From the NCBI RefSeq assembly GCF_017833525.1, contig NZ_JAFICD010000001.1:1054001-1118000 (forward strand): a DNA stretch of 64,000 nt, written 5' to 3'. The position numbers and the translations under genes were made by a program. The notes beneath the pieces are model-generated. The model saw only the letters and a program-made list of their open reading frames with translations. It made no database searches and was not told where the DNA came from. Of this stretch, positions 8,025-17,422 are shown piece by piece; position 1 is the stretch's first letter; each line of letters begins with the position of its first letter. The stretch is from Duganella sp. 1411. Lineage in GTDB: Bacteria; Pseudomonadota; Gammaproteobacteria; Burkholderiales; Burkholderiaceae_D.

Positions 8025-8774
8025 TTATTCGTTACCGGACGCGTGCGCGAACTCCGGCTCTTCCATGCCCGGGTCGTCGGACGCCGTCTGCAGCGCCAGC
8101 TGGACGGCGCCGCGCGCGGCGCGCTGGCGGCGCAAGGCGACCACCGCCGAGCCCAGCGCCCACGACCACAGCAGCGGATCGAGCAACGCGTCCCACAGGT
8201 TGCCCGAGGGCAGGCGCAGCAGCGAAAACAGCAGCACGGCGGCCAGCAGCGCGGCGGCCACGCCGGTGGCCACGCCGCGCGCGATGGCCACCGCGCAGGC
8301 GATGGCGGCGGCGCAGGCCAGCAACGGCGCGGCGGCCGGGCCGAAGCCGCCCGCGTACAGGCCCAGCGCCAACACGCCGAACGCCTCGAGATACAACAGC
8401 AGGCCGGCCGCGGCCAGCGGCAGCGCGAGCCCGGCCGGCATGACGAAGTCGGCCGGCCGGCCCCGCCAGCGCGCGGCCAGCGACACCAGCGCGCAGCCGG
8501 TCATCAGCCCGCTCGGATACTGGCACACCAGCGCGATCCAGTAGGCCGGCGACGCCGCGCCGGGCAAGGCCATCAGCAACACCGACGCGCCCACCACCAC
8601 CGCCGTCGAGCGCCGCGCGCCGTCGGCCGCCGGGCTTGGGGTCAACCGGCAGACAAACGACGAAAACAGCGCCGGCGCCAACGCCGGCAGCAGCGCCAGC
8701 AGCATCGCGGCGACGACCAGCGCCCAGGCCAGGCGGCCATAAACGATCTGCAGGGCGAGATCAGGCAAACTCAT
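8025..8774 (-). CDS. Hydrophobic membrane protein of unknown function
   Basis: A 249-aa, very Ala/Leu-rich protein starting MSLPDLALQIVYGRLAWALV with about seven predicted membrane segments and a short charged C-terminus (DDPGMEEPEFAHASGNE). The start overlaps the stop of the sialidase-like gene (ATGA), which fixes the frame and shows coupling. No family recognised. A longer reading of the frame upstream is antisense-like GC noise and was not used. Confidence 0.65.
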   Translation of the reverse strand: MSLPDLALQIVYGRLAWALVVAAMLLALLPALAPALFSSFVCRLTPSPAADGARRSTAVVVGASVLLMALPGAASPAYWIALVCQYPSGLMTGCALVSLAARWRGRPADFVMPAGLALPLAAAGLLLYLEAFGVLALGLYAGGFGPAAAPLLACAAAIACAVAIARGVATGVAAALLAAVLLFSLLRLPSGNLWDALLDPLLWSWALGSAVVALRRQRAARGAVQLALQTASDDPGMEEPEFAHASGNE

Positions 8775-9937
8775 AACAAGTCCTTCCCGGTGTGGATTTT
8801 GAGGCGGTGGTGCGCGATCGCGCGCCGCTGGTAGGTATAGGTGATGTGCAATTCGTCGCCCTCCTGGTACATCGCGGGGTACGAGAACTCGTCGCCGGGC
8901 TGGCCGCTGACGATGTCGGTCAGCGGCCGCCAGGTGTGGGCATCGCTGGAGATCGACAGCGACAGCGTGCTGCGCTCGGCGCGCCCGGCGGCCCCTTCGT
9001 TGCGCAGCATCAGGAAGCTGCCGCTGCTCAGGCGCAGCACCGCCAGCGCGGTGCCATGGTTCGACATCGGCGTCGCCTCCATGTCTTCCCAGCTGGCGCC
9101 GCCGTCGCGGGTGTAGGCCTGCTGCACGCGCCGCTCCTGGCCGGCGTCGCGCATCCACGCCCGCACCTCGGTGGCCGACACCGGCACCAGGGTCGGCTGC
9201 AGCGAACGCCAGCGGGTGCCGATGCGCGTCAGACGCTGCGGCTCGCCGTGGGCGTCGAACGACATCATCATCGGGTATTTGTTGCCGATTTCAAAATACG
9301 CCGGCAGCCACCAGCCGCCGTCGGCCACCCCGATCGGCGCCGAGCGCACCAAGGTGCTGGTATTGAAGACGGGGGACATCGGCAGCACGCGGCGCACGGC
9401 GAACGTGGCGCCCTGGTCGTGCGACTCCATCTGCACCACGCGCGAGGCGGCCCAGCCGCCCAGCCCGGTCGCCACCACGTACAGGTGGACGGTGCCGTCG
9501 GCGGCGGTCCACGCCACCGGATTGCCGATCCGCCGCACGCCGTAGCCCAGCGCCCGGCCCAGCGACTCGCGGCTGGCCACTTCCCAGTTATCGCTCCATT
9601 TACCGTTCGACCAGCGTGACGCGTAGACCTTCACATCCGGGCCGCTTTCACGGCTGCCGGCCCACCAGAACGAAATCACATCGGTGCCGGGCAGATCGGC
9701 CAGCGCGCTGGCGTGCGCCGACGGCACGCCCTTGGGCATCGGGATCATGGCGCGGGACAGTTCGGTCAGCGTGACGTCGGCCGGCGCGGCGGTGGTGATG
9801 GCGGCCGGCATGCCGCCGGGCGGCGCGGCGCGCGACCAGCGCCAGGCTTCGGCGCCGGCGGTGCCGGCCACGGCCAGGATGCAGGCCGCCACGGCCAGAC
9901 GACCGGCCCGCTGTAAAGGTGGGCGCAAAGCTCCCAT
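8771..9937 (-). CDS. Sialidase-like (BNR/Asp-box) secreted or membrane-anchored protein
   Basis: A 388-aa protein. After a hydrophobic N-terminal segment (LAVAACILAVAGTAGAEAW) it shows repeated Asp-box-like turns (ESHDQGATF, YTRDGGASWEDM, SISSDAHTWRPL) typical of six-bladed sialidase-type propellers. It may be an exo-glycosidase or a sugar-binding propeller; the full catalytic set (Arg triad, Tyr/Glu) cannot be confirmed by eye. I chose the ATG at 9937, preceded by TTGGAGACGG, over an upstream TTG at 9994. It leads an operon with two membrane proteins and an LTA-synthase-like enzyme, suggesting a surface glycan locus. Confidence 0.75.
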   Translation of the reverse strand: MGALRPPLQRAGRLAVAACILAVAGTAGAEAWRWSRAAPPGGMPAAITTAAPADVTLTELSRAMIPMPKGVPSAHASALADLPGTDVISFWWAGSRESGPDVKVYASRWSNGKWSDNWEVASRESLGRALGYGVRRIGNPVAWTAADGTVHLYVVATGLGGWAASRVVQMESHDQGATFAVRRVLPMSPVFNTSTLVRSAPIGVADGGWWLPAYFEIGNKYPMMMSFDAHGEPQRLTRIGTRWRSLQPTLVPVSATEVRAWMRDAGQERRVQQAYTRDGGASWEDMEATPMSNHGTALAVLRLSSGSFLMLRNEGAAGRAERSTLSLSISSDAHTWRPLTDIVSGQPGDEFSYPAMYQEGDELHITYTYQRRAIAHHRLKIHTGKDLL

Positions 9938-10129
9938 TCCGTCTCCAAGAGATCGGGACACGAAGGAAGCACTTGCAATGATCCTCTTGCCCAAGAATTA
10001 ACATACACCCGCACAAGCCTCGCGGCAGGCGGCAATCGCTATCACATTTCGTCGCGGATTGTCTTGACGAATCCGGTATCGTACATGAAAAACTGAAAGA
10101 AATGTTAAAGCCAGGCACGCCAAACGGAC

Positions 10130-11263
10130 CTAGGCCCGCTGCGCCATCCACACCACCGCCATCACGCCGGCCAGCACGGCGCCGATTTTGCGCGCCACGC
10201 GATACGAAGGGTTGCCGGCCGTCAATACGAGCAATGGCGCGACAATGGCGACGAGTAGCGCCTGGATCGCCTCGATGCCCAGGTTGAACGCGAGCACCCC
10301 GGCGGCCAGGCGCGCGCCGTCGAGCCGCAGGTCGGCGATCGCCGAGGCGAACGCCAGCCCGTGCACCAGACCGAAACCGGCGGCGACCCAGCCCTCGCGG
10401 CCCGGGAACAGCGGCCGCCAGGCGTGCAGCGCGGACACCAGAATCGAGGCGGCGATGGCGAATTCCACCGGCCGCGCCGGCACCCGCACCGCCCCCAGCG
10501 CGCCCAGCGCCAGGGTCAGCGAGTGTCCCAGCGTGAAGGCGCTGACCACCTTGAGCAGATAGACAGCAAGGTGGCGGCGCCCACCGAAGCGGCCCCAGCG
10601 GCCGTCTCCGGCCAGCAGCGCCGCCGGCAGCAGCAAGGTCAGCAGGAACAGCAAATGGTCGGCACCCTCGGCGATGTGCGTCATGCCGAGCAGGAACAGA
10701 TCGGCGCAGCCGGCCCACCAGCGCGGGTCCGCGCCGCGCACCTCCAGGCTGCGCTGGCCGAAGTGCAAGGTACCCAGCACCCGCGCCGGCGCATCCGGCG
10801 CGGCGCGCAAGGCCACCACGGTCAGGTGGCTGTTGACGTGGTGGGCGATGGCGTCGTCGCCGAAGGTGAAACGGTCCAGCGGCGCGCCGGCCGGCGGACG
10901 CAGCGTCATGCTGGCGACCAGGTCGGCCGGCCCGGCGTCGAGCAGCCAGCGCAGGCCGTCGACCTTGACCACCCAGGCGCGACCGTCCGGGGACACCGGG
11001 CGGATGTGCGCCGCCAGGTAGGCTGCCACGTCGGCGTCGCTCGGCAACCCCGGGCGGCCGGCGGCGCCCGCGGCCGGCGGGTCCACCAGCGGCCGCGCGA
11101 ACGCCAGCTCGAGCTCGGCGAGCGGCAAGGTCAGTTCGGCGTGGACGCTGCCGGCGCGGCCCTCCAGCAGCACTTCCGACTGCGGCGACGGATGGGCGCC
11201 GGCGGCCGCCATGGCCAGCGCCAGCGCCATTCCGGCGGCGGCGATACGGTCGGGGATGCGCAT
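10130..11263 (-). CDS. HupE/UreJ-family membrane protein
   Basis: A 377-aa protein with a signal peptide (AAAGMALALAMAAAGAHP), a soluble periplasmic domain of about 170 residues, then a C-terminal block of about six helices. The membrane part carries the HupE/UreJ_2 signature: GMTHIAEGADHLLFLLTLL, VSAFTLGHSLTLALG and GFGLVHGLAFASAI, with helix histidines suggesting metal (Ni/Co) handling. No hydrogenase or urease gene is nearby. Its start is 4 bases after the stop of the DUF3500 lipoprotein gene, so the two form an operon. Confidence 0.85.
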   Translation of the reverse strand: MRIPDRIAAAGMALALAMAAAGAHPSPQSEVLLEGRAGSVHAELTLPLAELELAFARPLVDPPAAGAAGRPGLPSDADVAAYLAAHIRPVSPDGRAWVVKVDGLRWLLDAGPADLVASMTLRPPAGAPLDRFTFGDDAIAHHVNSHLTVVALRAAPDAPARVLGTLHFGQRSLEVRGADPRWWAGCADLFLLGMTHIAEGADHLLFLLTLLLPAALLAGDGRWGRFGGRRHLAVYLLKVVSAFTLGHSLTLALGALGAVRVPARPVEFAIAASILVSALHAWRPLFPGREGWVAAGFGLVHGLAFASAIADLRLDGARLAAGVLAFNLGIEAIQALLVAIVAPLLVLTAGNPSYRVARKIGAVLAGVMAVVWMAQRA

Positions 11264-11267
11264 CGCG

Positions 11268-13340
11268 TCAGAAGCTCCCGCCGTAGTCGGCGGTCTTGTC
11301 GCGCCAGATGCTGTGGTAGTGGACATTGCTGGCGTAGAGCACGCCCTGCTGGACCACGAATTCGATCCACACGCGCGGACCGTCGATGCGGATATAGGAA
11401 CGCTGCGCCTCCAGCGGCGACGACAGCGAGTTCGGGAAGGCGCTGAAATCGGCCTTGACGCCGTTCTGGCCGACGCCGTAGCCGACATAGGTGGCGGCCA
11501 GCGCGGCGTCGGACAGGTAGTCGCCCAGCAAGGCGGCGGCGATGTCGCCGGCCTGGGTGTTGACCCAGGCCTCGATCGCCGCGCGCACATAGGCTTGCTG
11601 GGTGGCGTTCATGGCCGAGTATTGCAGCCCGCGTCCACTGGTCGGATAGGCCAGCGACTTGAAATTGCCGTCGCTGTTGCCGGAGGCGCCCATCAGCACA
11701 TCGGTGAATGTGCCGGGCAGCTTGGCCGCGGCCGACGTGGCGGCGTCGGCGTAGATCGATTCGGCCAGGTTGTAGACGGCGGCGCGCTGCTTTTCCATCG
11801 GCGCGTGCGCCCGGCCGGCGGCGTCGGCGTTGCCGGTGACGGCGACGCCGCCGTCGGCCGCGACGCTCCAGTTCGGCGGCTCGACGCCGACGAAGGTCGG
11901 GGTCGCGCTGACCTTGCCGGTGTTGTAGGTGATGTTATAGGCCAGATGGTGGCCGGCCACCTGCAGTATCCACGGCGACGTCAGCGACGGCGCGCCGACG
12001 AAGGCGATCGAATACAGGTCGGATCCGTAGCCGAGCCCGGCGCCGCCGGTGCCGCCGCCCGGCGCTGTGCCGCCTGGCGCGGTGCCGGCGGGCGGCGCCG
12101 TGCCGCCGGCGTCGGTGGGCGGCGTGGCGCCGGCGTCGGCGGGCATCGTGCCCGGCATGCCGCCGCCCGTCCCCTGCGCGTTCGCCAACACCTGGTCGGC
12201 CGCGCGCAATTCGGTCAGCAAGGTGATGCCGGTCGCGCTGAGCGCGCGGGCGATGACGATGTTGGCCGCCGCCAGTTGCGCGGCCGTCAAAGTGGTCGTA
12301 TTGAGGCGCAAGCCATGGCGGTCGCCGGGCAGGTTGGTCCACTGGATGGAATTGGCCAGTGCGTAGTCGAACATGACGGTCGACGACGACGTGGCGGAGC
12401 TGGCGGTGGCCTTCTGCTCGGCCGACAAGGTGGCCAGGAAAGCATTGGCGGCGTTCACCACGGACGCGGTGTTGGCGCCGGCGTTGACGACGTTCACCTT
12501 CAAGGCGACCGCCGCGCTGGTGGCGCTGCCGGCGGTATTGGTGACCACGACCTTGTAGTTGCCGGCGCTGTTGGCGTTGGCGGTGCCGATCCGGTAGATG
12601 CGTTCGGTGGCGCCGGCGAGCGGCGCGTCGTTGCGGTACCACTGGTAGGACAGGCTGGCGCCGTTGGCGGCGGTCCACAATAGCGCGCCGCCGCCGGCGT
12701 TGACCGTTTGCGCCACCGGCTGCACGTTGATGACCGGCGCCGTCACCGACGCCGACACGCTGATCGCGGTGGCCGCGCTGGTGACCGAGCCGGCCGTGTT
12801 GGTGACGGTCACGGTGTAGCTGCCGGCCGCCGAGGCCGCGTAACTGGCGTGCGTGGCGCCATCGATCGCCACGCCGTCCTTGTACCACTGATAGGCCAGC
12901 TCGGCGCCATCGGCCGTCACCGACAGCGTCTGGCTGGTGCCGCTCAGGATCGTCGCCGGCAGCGGCTGCGCGTTGATGACCGGCGCCGTGCTCAGCGTGA
13001 CGACGGCGTTGGCGCTGGTGACAGCGCCCTCGGCGGTCGTCACCACCACGTAATAGGTGCCGGCGGCCGTCGCGGCATAGGTGGCGGCGCTGGCACCATC
13101 GATGGCGGCGCCGTCCACATACCATTGATAGCCCGGATTGGCGCCGCTGGCCACCACGGACAGCACGGTGTTGGAACCGGCGATGATCGACGCCGCCGCC
13201 GGCTGCGTGACAATGGCGGTGCCGTTGGCGCTTGCGGCCGCTCCAGCCGATACCGGGTCTGAACCGCCGTTGCCGCACCCCGATAGCAACAGCGACAAAG
13301 ATGTGGCATAGACGGCAACCGTCCGGGTGGAAATGGTCAT
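11268..13340 (-). CDS. Lipoprotein with Ig-like repeats and a DUF3500 domain
   Basis: About 690 aa. An N-terminal lipoprotein signal (TSLSLLLSGCGNGG, lipobox LSGC) is followed by three Ig-like repeats of about 85 aa, each with a YQWY core (GYQWYVDGAAIDGA, AYQWYKDGVAIDGA, SYQWYRNDAPLAGA). The C-terminal half matches DUF3500 (NAANAFLATLSAEQK, then the SIAFVGAPSLTSPWILQVAGHH region), split by a Gly/Pro/Ala-rich spacer near residues 440-480. I chose the ATG at 13340, with GAGAAAGCG ahead; an ATG at 13355 would add MRKRI and give a more basic n-region. Likely exported to the outer membrane surface. Coupled to a HupE-like gene. Confidence 0.85.
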   Translation of the reverse strand: MTISTRTVAVYATSLSLLLSGCGNGGSDPVSAGAAASANGTAIVTQPAAASIIAGSNTVLSVVASGANPGYQWYVDGAAIDGASAATYAATAAGTYYVVVTTAEGAVTSANAVVTLSTAPVINAQPLPATILSGTSQTLSVTADGAELAYQWYKDGVAIDGATHASYAASAAGSYTVTVTNTAGSVTSAATAISVSASVTAPVINVQPVAQTVNAGGGALLWTAANGASLSYQWYRNDAPLAGATERIYRIGTANANSAGNYKVVVTNTAGSATSAAVALKVNVVNAGANTASVVNAANAFLATLSAEQKATASSATSSSTVMFDYALANSIQWTNLPGDRHGLRLNTTTLTAAQLAAANIVIARALSATGITLLTELRAADQVLANAQGTGGGMPGTMPADAGATPPTDAGGTAPPAGTAPGGTAPGGGTGGAGLGYGSDLYSIAFVGAPSLTSPWILQVAGHHLAYNITYNTGKVSATPTFVGVEPPNWSVAADGGVAVTGNADAAGRAHAPMEKQRAAVYNLAESIYADAATSAAAKLPGTFTDVLMGASGNSDGNFKSLAYPTSGRGLQYSAMNATQQAYVRAAIEAWVNTQAGDIAAALLGDYLSDAALAATYVGYGVGQNGVKADFSAFPNSLSSPLEAQRSYIRIDGPRVWIEFVVQQGVLYASNVHYHSIWRDKTADYGGSF

Positions 13341-13397
13341 GATTCGCTTTCTCATAGGTAATAGAAAGCGGACTTTATCGAAAGTACTACCTGAAAA

Positions 13398-13413
13398 GGG
13401 GCCGCCTGGCCCC
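13398..13413. promoter_or_regulatory. GC hairpin in the vgrG1 / DUF3500 divergent spacer
   Basis: GGGGCC-GCCT-GGCCCC forms a perfect 6-bp stem, extended by GAAAA and TTTTC arms with a 2-base bulge. It lies about 55 bases upstream of the DUF3500 gene, within the 258-bp spacer to vgrG1. It could be a leader structure or a terminator-like element for incoming minus-strand transcripts. Structure is seen; role is unknown. Confidence 0.3.
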
Positions 13414-13598
13414 ACTTTTCCCGGTTTTACACGATTTAACAGAAGGCCATGCTGGCGGCGCGGGCGGCGTGGCGGGACCTGCTTCAAACGAATCGCGCTT
13501 GTCAAATAGTAATTTCTAGGGTGTAATCTTGCCTGGATTGTATTTAGTAGACGTCAGGCGGTGTTGGCGTCGCGTATCGGCATCGGAGTGGACGCAAC

Positions 13599-16445
13599 AT
13601 GGCAGAACCAGTAGCAACAAAGAATAGCTCGTCGGACCCGCTCGCCCTGCTCTCCGGATTCTCGCAAAGCACCCGCATCCTCCAACTGACCACCCCCTTG
13701 GGCGCCGACGTGCTGCTGGCCGAATGCGTGCGCGGCGAGGAAGGCATCGGCACCGGCTTCCGCTTCAAGATCGCCGCGTTGTCGACCGAGGCCGCCATTT
13801 CCCTCAAATCGCTGATCGGCCAGCCGGTGCTGCTCGAGCTGATGACCGCCGCCAGCCGCGATCAGTTGCGCCCGTTCCACGGCCACGTCACCGCCATCGA
13901 CATGGCCGGCGCCAACGGCGGTTTCGCCCGCTACAACCTCACCGTCGAACCCTGGACCGCCTTCCTCGCGCGCGGGCGAGACAGCCGCATCTTCCAGGAC
14001 ATGACGGTGTTCGACATCCTCGACACCATCTTCAACGCCTACCAGGGCCAAGGCAAGCTGGCGCCGGCGTGGCGCTTCGACATCGTCGACCGCGCCGTCT
14101 ATCCCAAGCGCAGCATCACCACCCAGTACCAGGAAAGCGACCTCGCCTTCGCCGAACGCCTGATGCACGAGGAAGGCCTGTTCCATTACTTCGAGCACAG
14201 CGGCGACGCCGCCAGCCCCGGCCTGGGCAGCCACACGATGGTCATCGCCGACCACAACGGCAGCTTCAAGCCCAACGCGCAGGCCAGCGTCGCCTTCAGC
14301 CAGCCCGGCGCGACGATGCGGGAAGACACGCTGGACCGCTGGCGCACCGAGCTGCGCCTGCAAACCAACGCCATCGAGCTGAGCAGCTGGGACTACCGCT
14401 CGCTCGACACCCGGGACGTCGGCGCCGCCAGCGCGGACGGCGGCGACGGCGCGCCGCTGGTCAGCCGCGACGCCCCCGGCGCCTACGCGTACCAGTCGCG
14501 CGAACAGGGCCAGCGCATCGCCGACAACCAGTTGCAGGCGTTCGAGGCCAGCAAGGAAATCCACGTCGGCGCCGGCACCGTGCGCACGCTCGCGCCCGGC
14601 ACCACCTTTGCATTGACCGGGCAGGCCCAGTTCGACCTGGCCGGCAGCGACGACGAGCGCAGCTTTTTGGTCGTGCGCGTGGTGCACCTGATGCACAACA
14701 ACCTCGGCGCCGACCTGAAGTCGAGCCTGATGCAGCGGCTCGGCCAAGGCCTGCTCGACGCCTTGATCGGCGAAGAGGAAAAAACCAGCCTGCATGCGGT
14801 GGGCAAGGCCATCGCCGAGCGGCCCTTGTACCGCAACCGCATCGACGCCATCCGCAGCAACATTCCCTACCGCTCCAGCGGCACCGACGCCCACGGCCAA
14901 TTGCTCCATCCGCGCCCGACCATCCACGGCCAGCAGACCGCCATCGTGGTCGGCCCGCCGGGTGCGCCGATCCACACCGACCGCGACCACCGGGTAAAGG
15001 TGCAGTTCCACTGGCAGCGCGGCGCGCAAAGCCACAGCCGCCTGCAGCATCCGATGCCCGACGGCCACACCGGCGCGCCCGGCGACGACCAGGCCGGCAC
15101 GTGGGTGCGGGTGGCCACGCCGATGGCGCCGGTGGCCGGCGCCAACTGGGGCAGCAGCGCCCTGCCCCGCATCGGGCAGGAAGTACTGATCGATTTCCTG
15201 GAAGGGAACATCGACCGGCCGGTGGTGATCGGCACCGTCTACAACGGCCGCGGCCAGGCCGACGCGCAGCACAACCAGGTGGCCGGCGGCGCCGGCGTGG
15301 CGACCGGCAACGCGCCGGCCTGGTTCCCCGGCGAGGCCGGCGGCCACGCCCATCCGGCGGCGCTGTCGGGCATCAAGACGCAGGCGCTGCAATCGAGCCA
15401 GGGCGGCAGCGGCGCGTACAACCAGCTGGTGTTCGACGACACGCCCGGCCAGTCGCGCCTGGGCTTGCAGCGCCACGCCACCGCGCACCAGGGCACGGCC
15501 GAGCTGAACCTGGGCCATCTGCTGCACCAGAGCGACAATCAGCGGCTGAAGCCGGCCGGCTTCGGCGCCGAGCTCAAGACCGAACACAGCGTCGCGGTGC
15601 GCGCCGGCAAGGGGCTGCTGCTGTCGACCGACGCGCGCGGCAGCGCCACCGGCAGCCAAATGGATTCGAAAGAGGCCATCACGCAGATCGAGGAAAGCGT
15701 GCAGTTGCAGACCGATCTGGCCGAGATGGCGCAGAAGCACAATGCAAAGCTCAAGGACGAAGCGGCACCGGCGGAACTGCTGGCTATCAAGCAGGTGAAG
15801 CATGTGGGCAAAGTATTGAGCGGAACCGACGGCGGATCGTCCTCCGAATCTTCGGGCGAATCCGAATCGCCAAAAGCCACCGCGTACACTGAAGCTCACG
15901 CGCAACTATCGAGCCCAACCGGCATCGCTGCGGCGACACCGGCCAACGCCCTCCTGGCCTCCGGTAAAACCGGCAATCTGAGCGCTGGCCATGACATCAA
16001 TTTTGCTGCTCAGGGCAATACCTTCCATGCCGTGAAAGCTGGCATTGGGCTGTTCACCTATGGCAAGGCGACCAACCCTGAAAAGCCGAACAAGGAGATA
16101 GGCATTCGCCTGCACGCCGCCAGCGGCAAGGTAAGCACTCAAAGCCAGTCGGACGAGACGAAATTAACTGCCGACAAAGCAATTACAGTTACTAGCGTGA
16201 CGAAAAGCGTAACGGCCAGCGCCAAACAGTACCTGGCGTTAACCTCCCAAGGTGCGAGCCTGAAGATGGAGGGTGGCAACATCATGCTACACGGCCCGGG
16301 CACGATCACCTTCAAGGCCAGCGCTAAGGAGCTGACCGGGCCATCAAGCTCTTCGAGCGAGCTGAAGTTGCCGGCGGTCGGCAAGCTGGCGGAATGCCCA
16401 TCGGCACAATCGGACGCGGCCACCGGGGGCGCCAGTGCAATCTAA
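13599..16445 (+). CDS. vgrG: VgrG1, T6SS spike protein (TssI) with long C-terminal extension
   Basis: A 948-aa VgrG. The gp27-like N-terminal part includes VEPWTAFLARGRDSRIFQDMTV and YQESDLAFAERLMHEEGLFHYF. The gp5/OB-fold part has GTWVRVATPMAP and LPRIGQEVLIDFLEGNIDRPVVIG, and a DUF2345-type beta-helical extension ends the protein. It forms the trimeric tip of the secretion tube. The extreme C-terminus (LAECPSAQSDAATGGASAI) differs from the other two VgrGs here, as expected where cargo or adaptor docks. It overlaps the DUF4123 adaptor gene by 11 bases and heads module 1. Confidence 0.96.
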   Translation: MAEPVATKNSSSDPLALLSGFSQSTRILQLTTPLGADVLLAECVRGEEGIGTGFRFKIAALSTEAAISLKSLIGQPVLLELMTAASRDQLRPFHGHVTAIDMAGANGGFARYNLTVEPWTAFLARGRDSRIFQDMTVFDILDTIFNAYQGQGKLAPAWRFDIVDRAVYPKRSITTQYQESDLAFAERLMHEEGLFHYFEHSGDAASPGLGSHTMVIADHNGSFKPNAQASVAFSQPGATMREDTLDRWRTELRLQTNAIELSSWDYRSLDTRDVGAASADGGDGAPLVSRDAPGAYAYQSREQGQRIADNQLQAFEASKEIHVGAGTVRTLAPGTTFALTGQAQFDLAGSDDERSFLVVRVVHLMHNNLGADLKSSLMQRLGQGLLDALIGEEEKTSLHAVGKAIAERPLYRNRIDAIRSNIPYRSSGTDAHGQLLHPRPTIHGQQTAIVVGPPGAPIHTDRDHRVKVQFHWQRGAQSHSRLQHPMPDGHTGAPGDDQAGTWVRVATPMAPVAGANWGSSALPRIGQEVLIDFLEGNIDRPVVIGTVYNGRGQADAQHNQVAGGAGVATGNAPAWFPGEAGGHAHPAALSGIKTQALQSSQGGSGAYNQLVFDDTPGQSRLGLQRHATAHQGTAELNLGHLLHQSDNQRLKPAGFGAELKTEHSVAVRAGKGLLLSTDARGSATGSQMDSKEAITQIEESVQLQTDLAEMAQKHNAKLKDEAAPAELLAIKQVKHVGKVLSGTDGGSSSESSGESESPKATAYTEAHAQLSSPTGIAAATPANALLASGKTGNLSAGHDINFAAQGNTFHAVKAGIGLFTYGKATNPEKPNKEIGIRLHAASGKVSTQSQSDETKLTADKAITVTSVTKSVTASAKQYLALTSQGASLKMEGGNIMLHGPGTITFKASAKELTGPSSSSSELKLPAVGKLAECPSAQSDAATGGASAI

Positions 16446-17403
16446 GCTGGCTCAGTTACGTGCCAGCATCGATCCTGTAACGCCTCTGTTCGCGCTGGTC
16501 GATCCGATGGTTGGGGAGCCACTGCCCGGCATCGGCGCGACCGCTGTCGGTTCGGACGGGACAGATCAGCGCGCGCAGGGTTGGGGCCGCGACGTCGTCT
16601 CGGTCCCGCTGCCAAAAAGCATCGCCCTGCCCGCCCATCAACATCCTTACCTGATCCAGCTGCACGGCCCGGACGACCCCTTGCTGGAGGTGACATTCGC
16701 CATCGCCGACGAAGAGCGGCTCACGGCGCAGTGCGGGGGACTCGATGGAACAGGCCGCTCCGCCCATCGTATCGGTGGTTGGTTGCAAAGCAGCATGCGC
16801 TGGCCGGAACTCGGCATGCTGATCGCGGAAATGTGCCGCGTGAACACCGAGGCGGTCACCAAGGCGACCTATTTGCGGCTTGCGGATCGTCGGGTGCTTG
16901 ATCTTTTATGCCACGTCGCGGGCCAAAGCCGTGTCGCCGCTCAATTCGGGCGACTTCAGAGTTGGACCTATCTGAGCGCCAATGGCGAGCTGTCCCGCCT
17001 GCAATCGCAGCGCGAGCACAGCGAACGGCTGCGCCTGGACGAAACCGAATGGCAGCGCATGCAGCGCGGCGAAATGCTGCATCGGGCAATTGCTCATTAC
17101 CTCGGCGAGGCGACTTTTACCGAAACGATGATCGAACCGCCGACGTACGCCTCCGCCGAACCCGCGCTGCTCCTCGCCGCAGACGCGGCACTCCGATGGC
17201 CGCACCGTTTCAAGAGCGACGTTGACCACGCGGTGTGTGCCGCGCTCGCGATGTGGCGGCCATCAATGGCAGACGTGTCCACGATCCGCGTCTTGCTAGA
17301 CGATTTAGGGTCGGAAAGCGAGCCCGCTGAGCCGCTCAGCATTGTGCACCGCGACCTCATCACACTGATACAGCAGGCGGAAAAAACCGCCCGATTTGAT
17401 TGA
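16435..17403 (+). CDS. DUF4123 adaptor/chaperone (Tap/TEC-type) for the VasX-like effector
   Basis: A 322-aa DUF4123 protein. The family start is clear (LFALVDPMVGEPLPG), followed by the HPYLIQL segment and a C-terminal half that ends with helical DUF4123 residues. DUF4123 proteins load a specific effector onto the cognate VgrG. A GTG start at 16435 overlaps the end of vgrG1, indicating coupling. The downstream VasX-like toxin gene starts 20 bases after the stop, so that toxin is its presumed cargo. Confidence 0.88.
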   Translation: MQSKLAQLRASIDPVTPLFALVDPMVGEPLPGIGATAVGSDGTDQRAQGWGRDVVSVPLPKSIALPAHQHPYLIQLHGPDDPLLEVTFAIADEERLTAQCGGLDGTGRSAHRIGGWLQSSMRWPELGMLIAEMCRVNTEAVTKATYLRLADRRVLDLLCHVAGQSRVAAQFGRLQSWTYLSANGELSRLQSQREHSERLRLDETEWQRMQRGEMLHRAIAHYLGEATFTETMIEPPTYASAEPALLLAADAALRWPHRFKSDVDHAVCAALAMWRPSMADVSTIRVLLDDLGSESEPAEPLSIVHRDLITLIQQAEKTARFD

Positions 17404-17422
17404 CCAAAGGATTTAGATACAC

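Noticed and set aside
13554..15905. Long minus-strand frame antisense to vgrG1
   Set aside because: Same GC-shadow effect; residue content is unbalanced (Gly/Val/Ala/Arg) and vgrG1 motifs lie on the plus strand.
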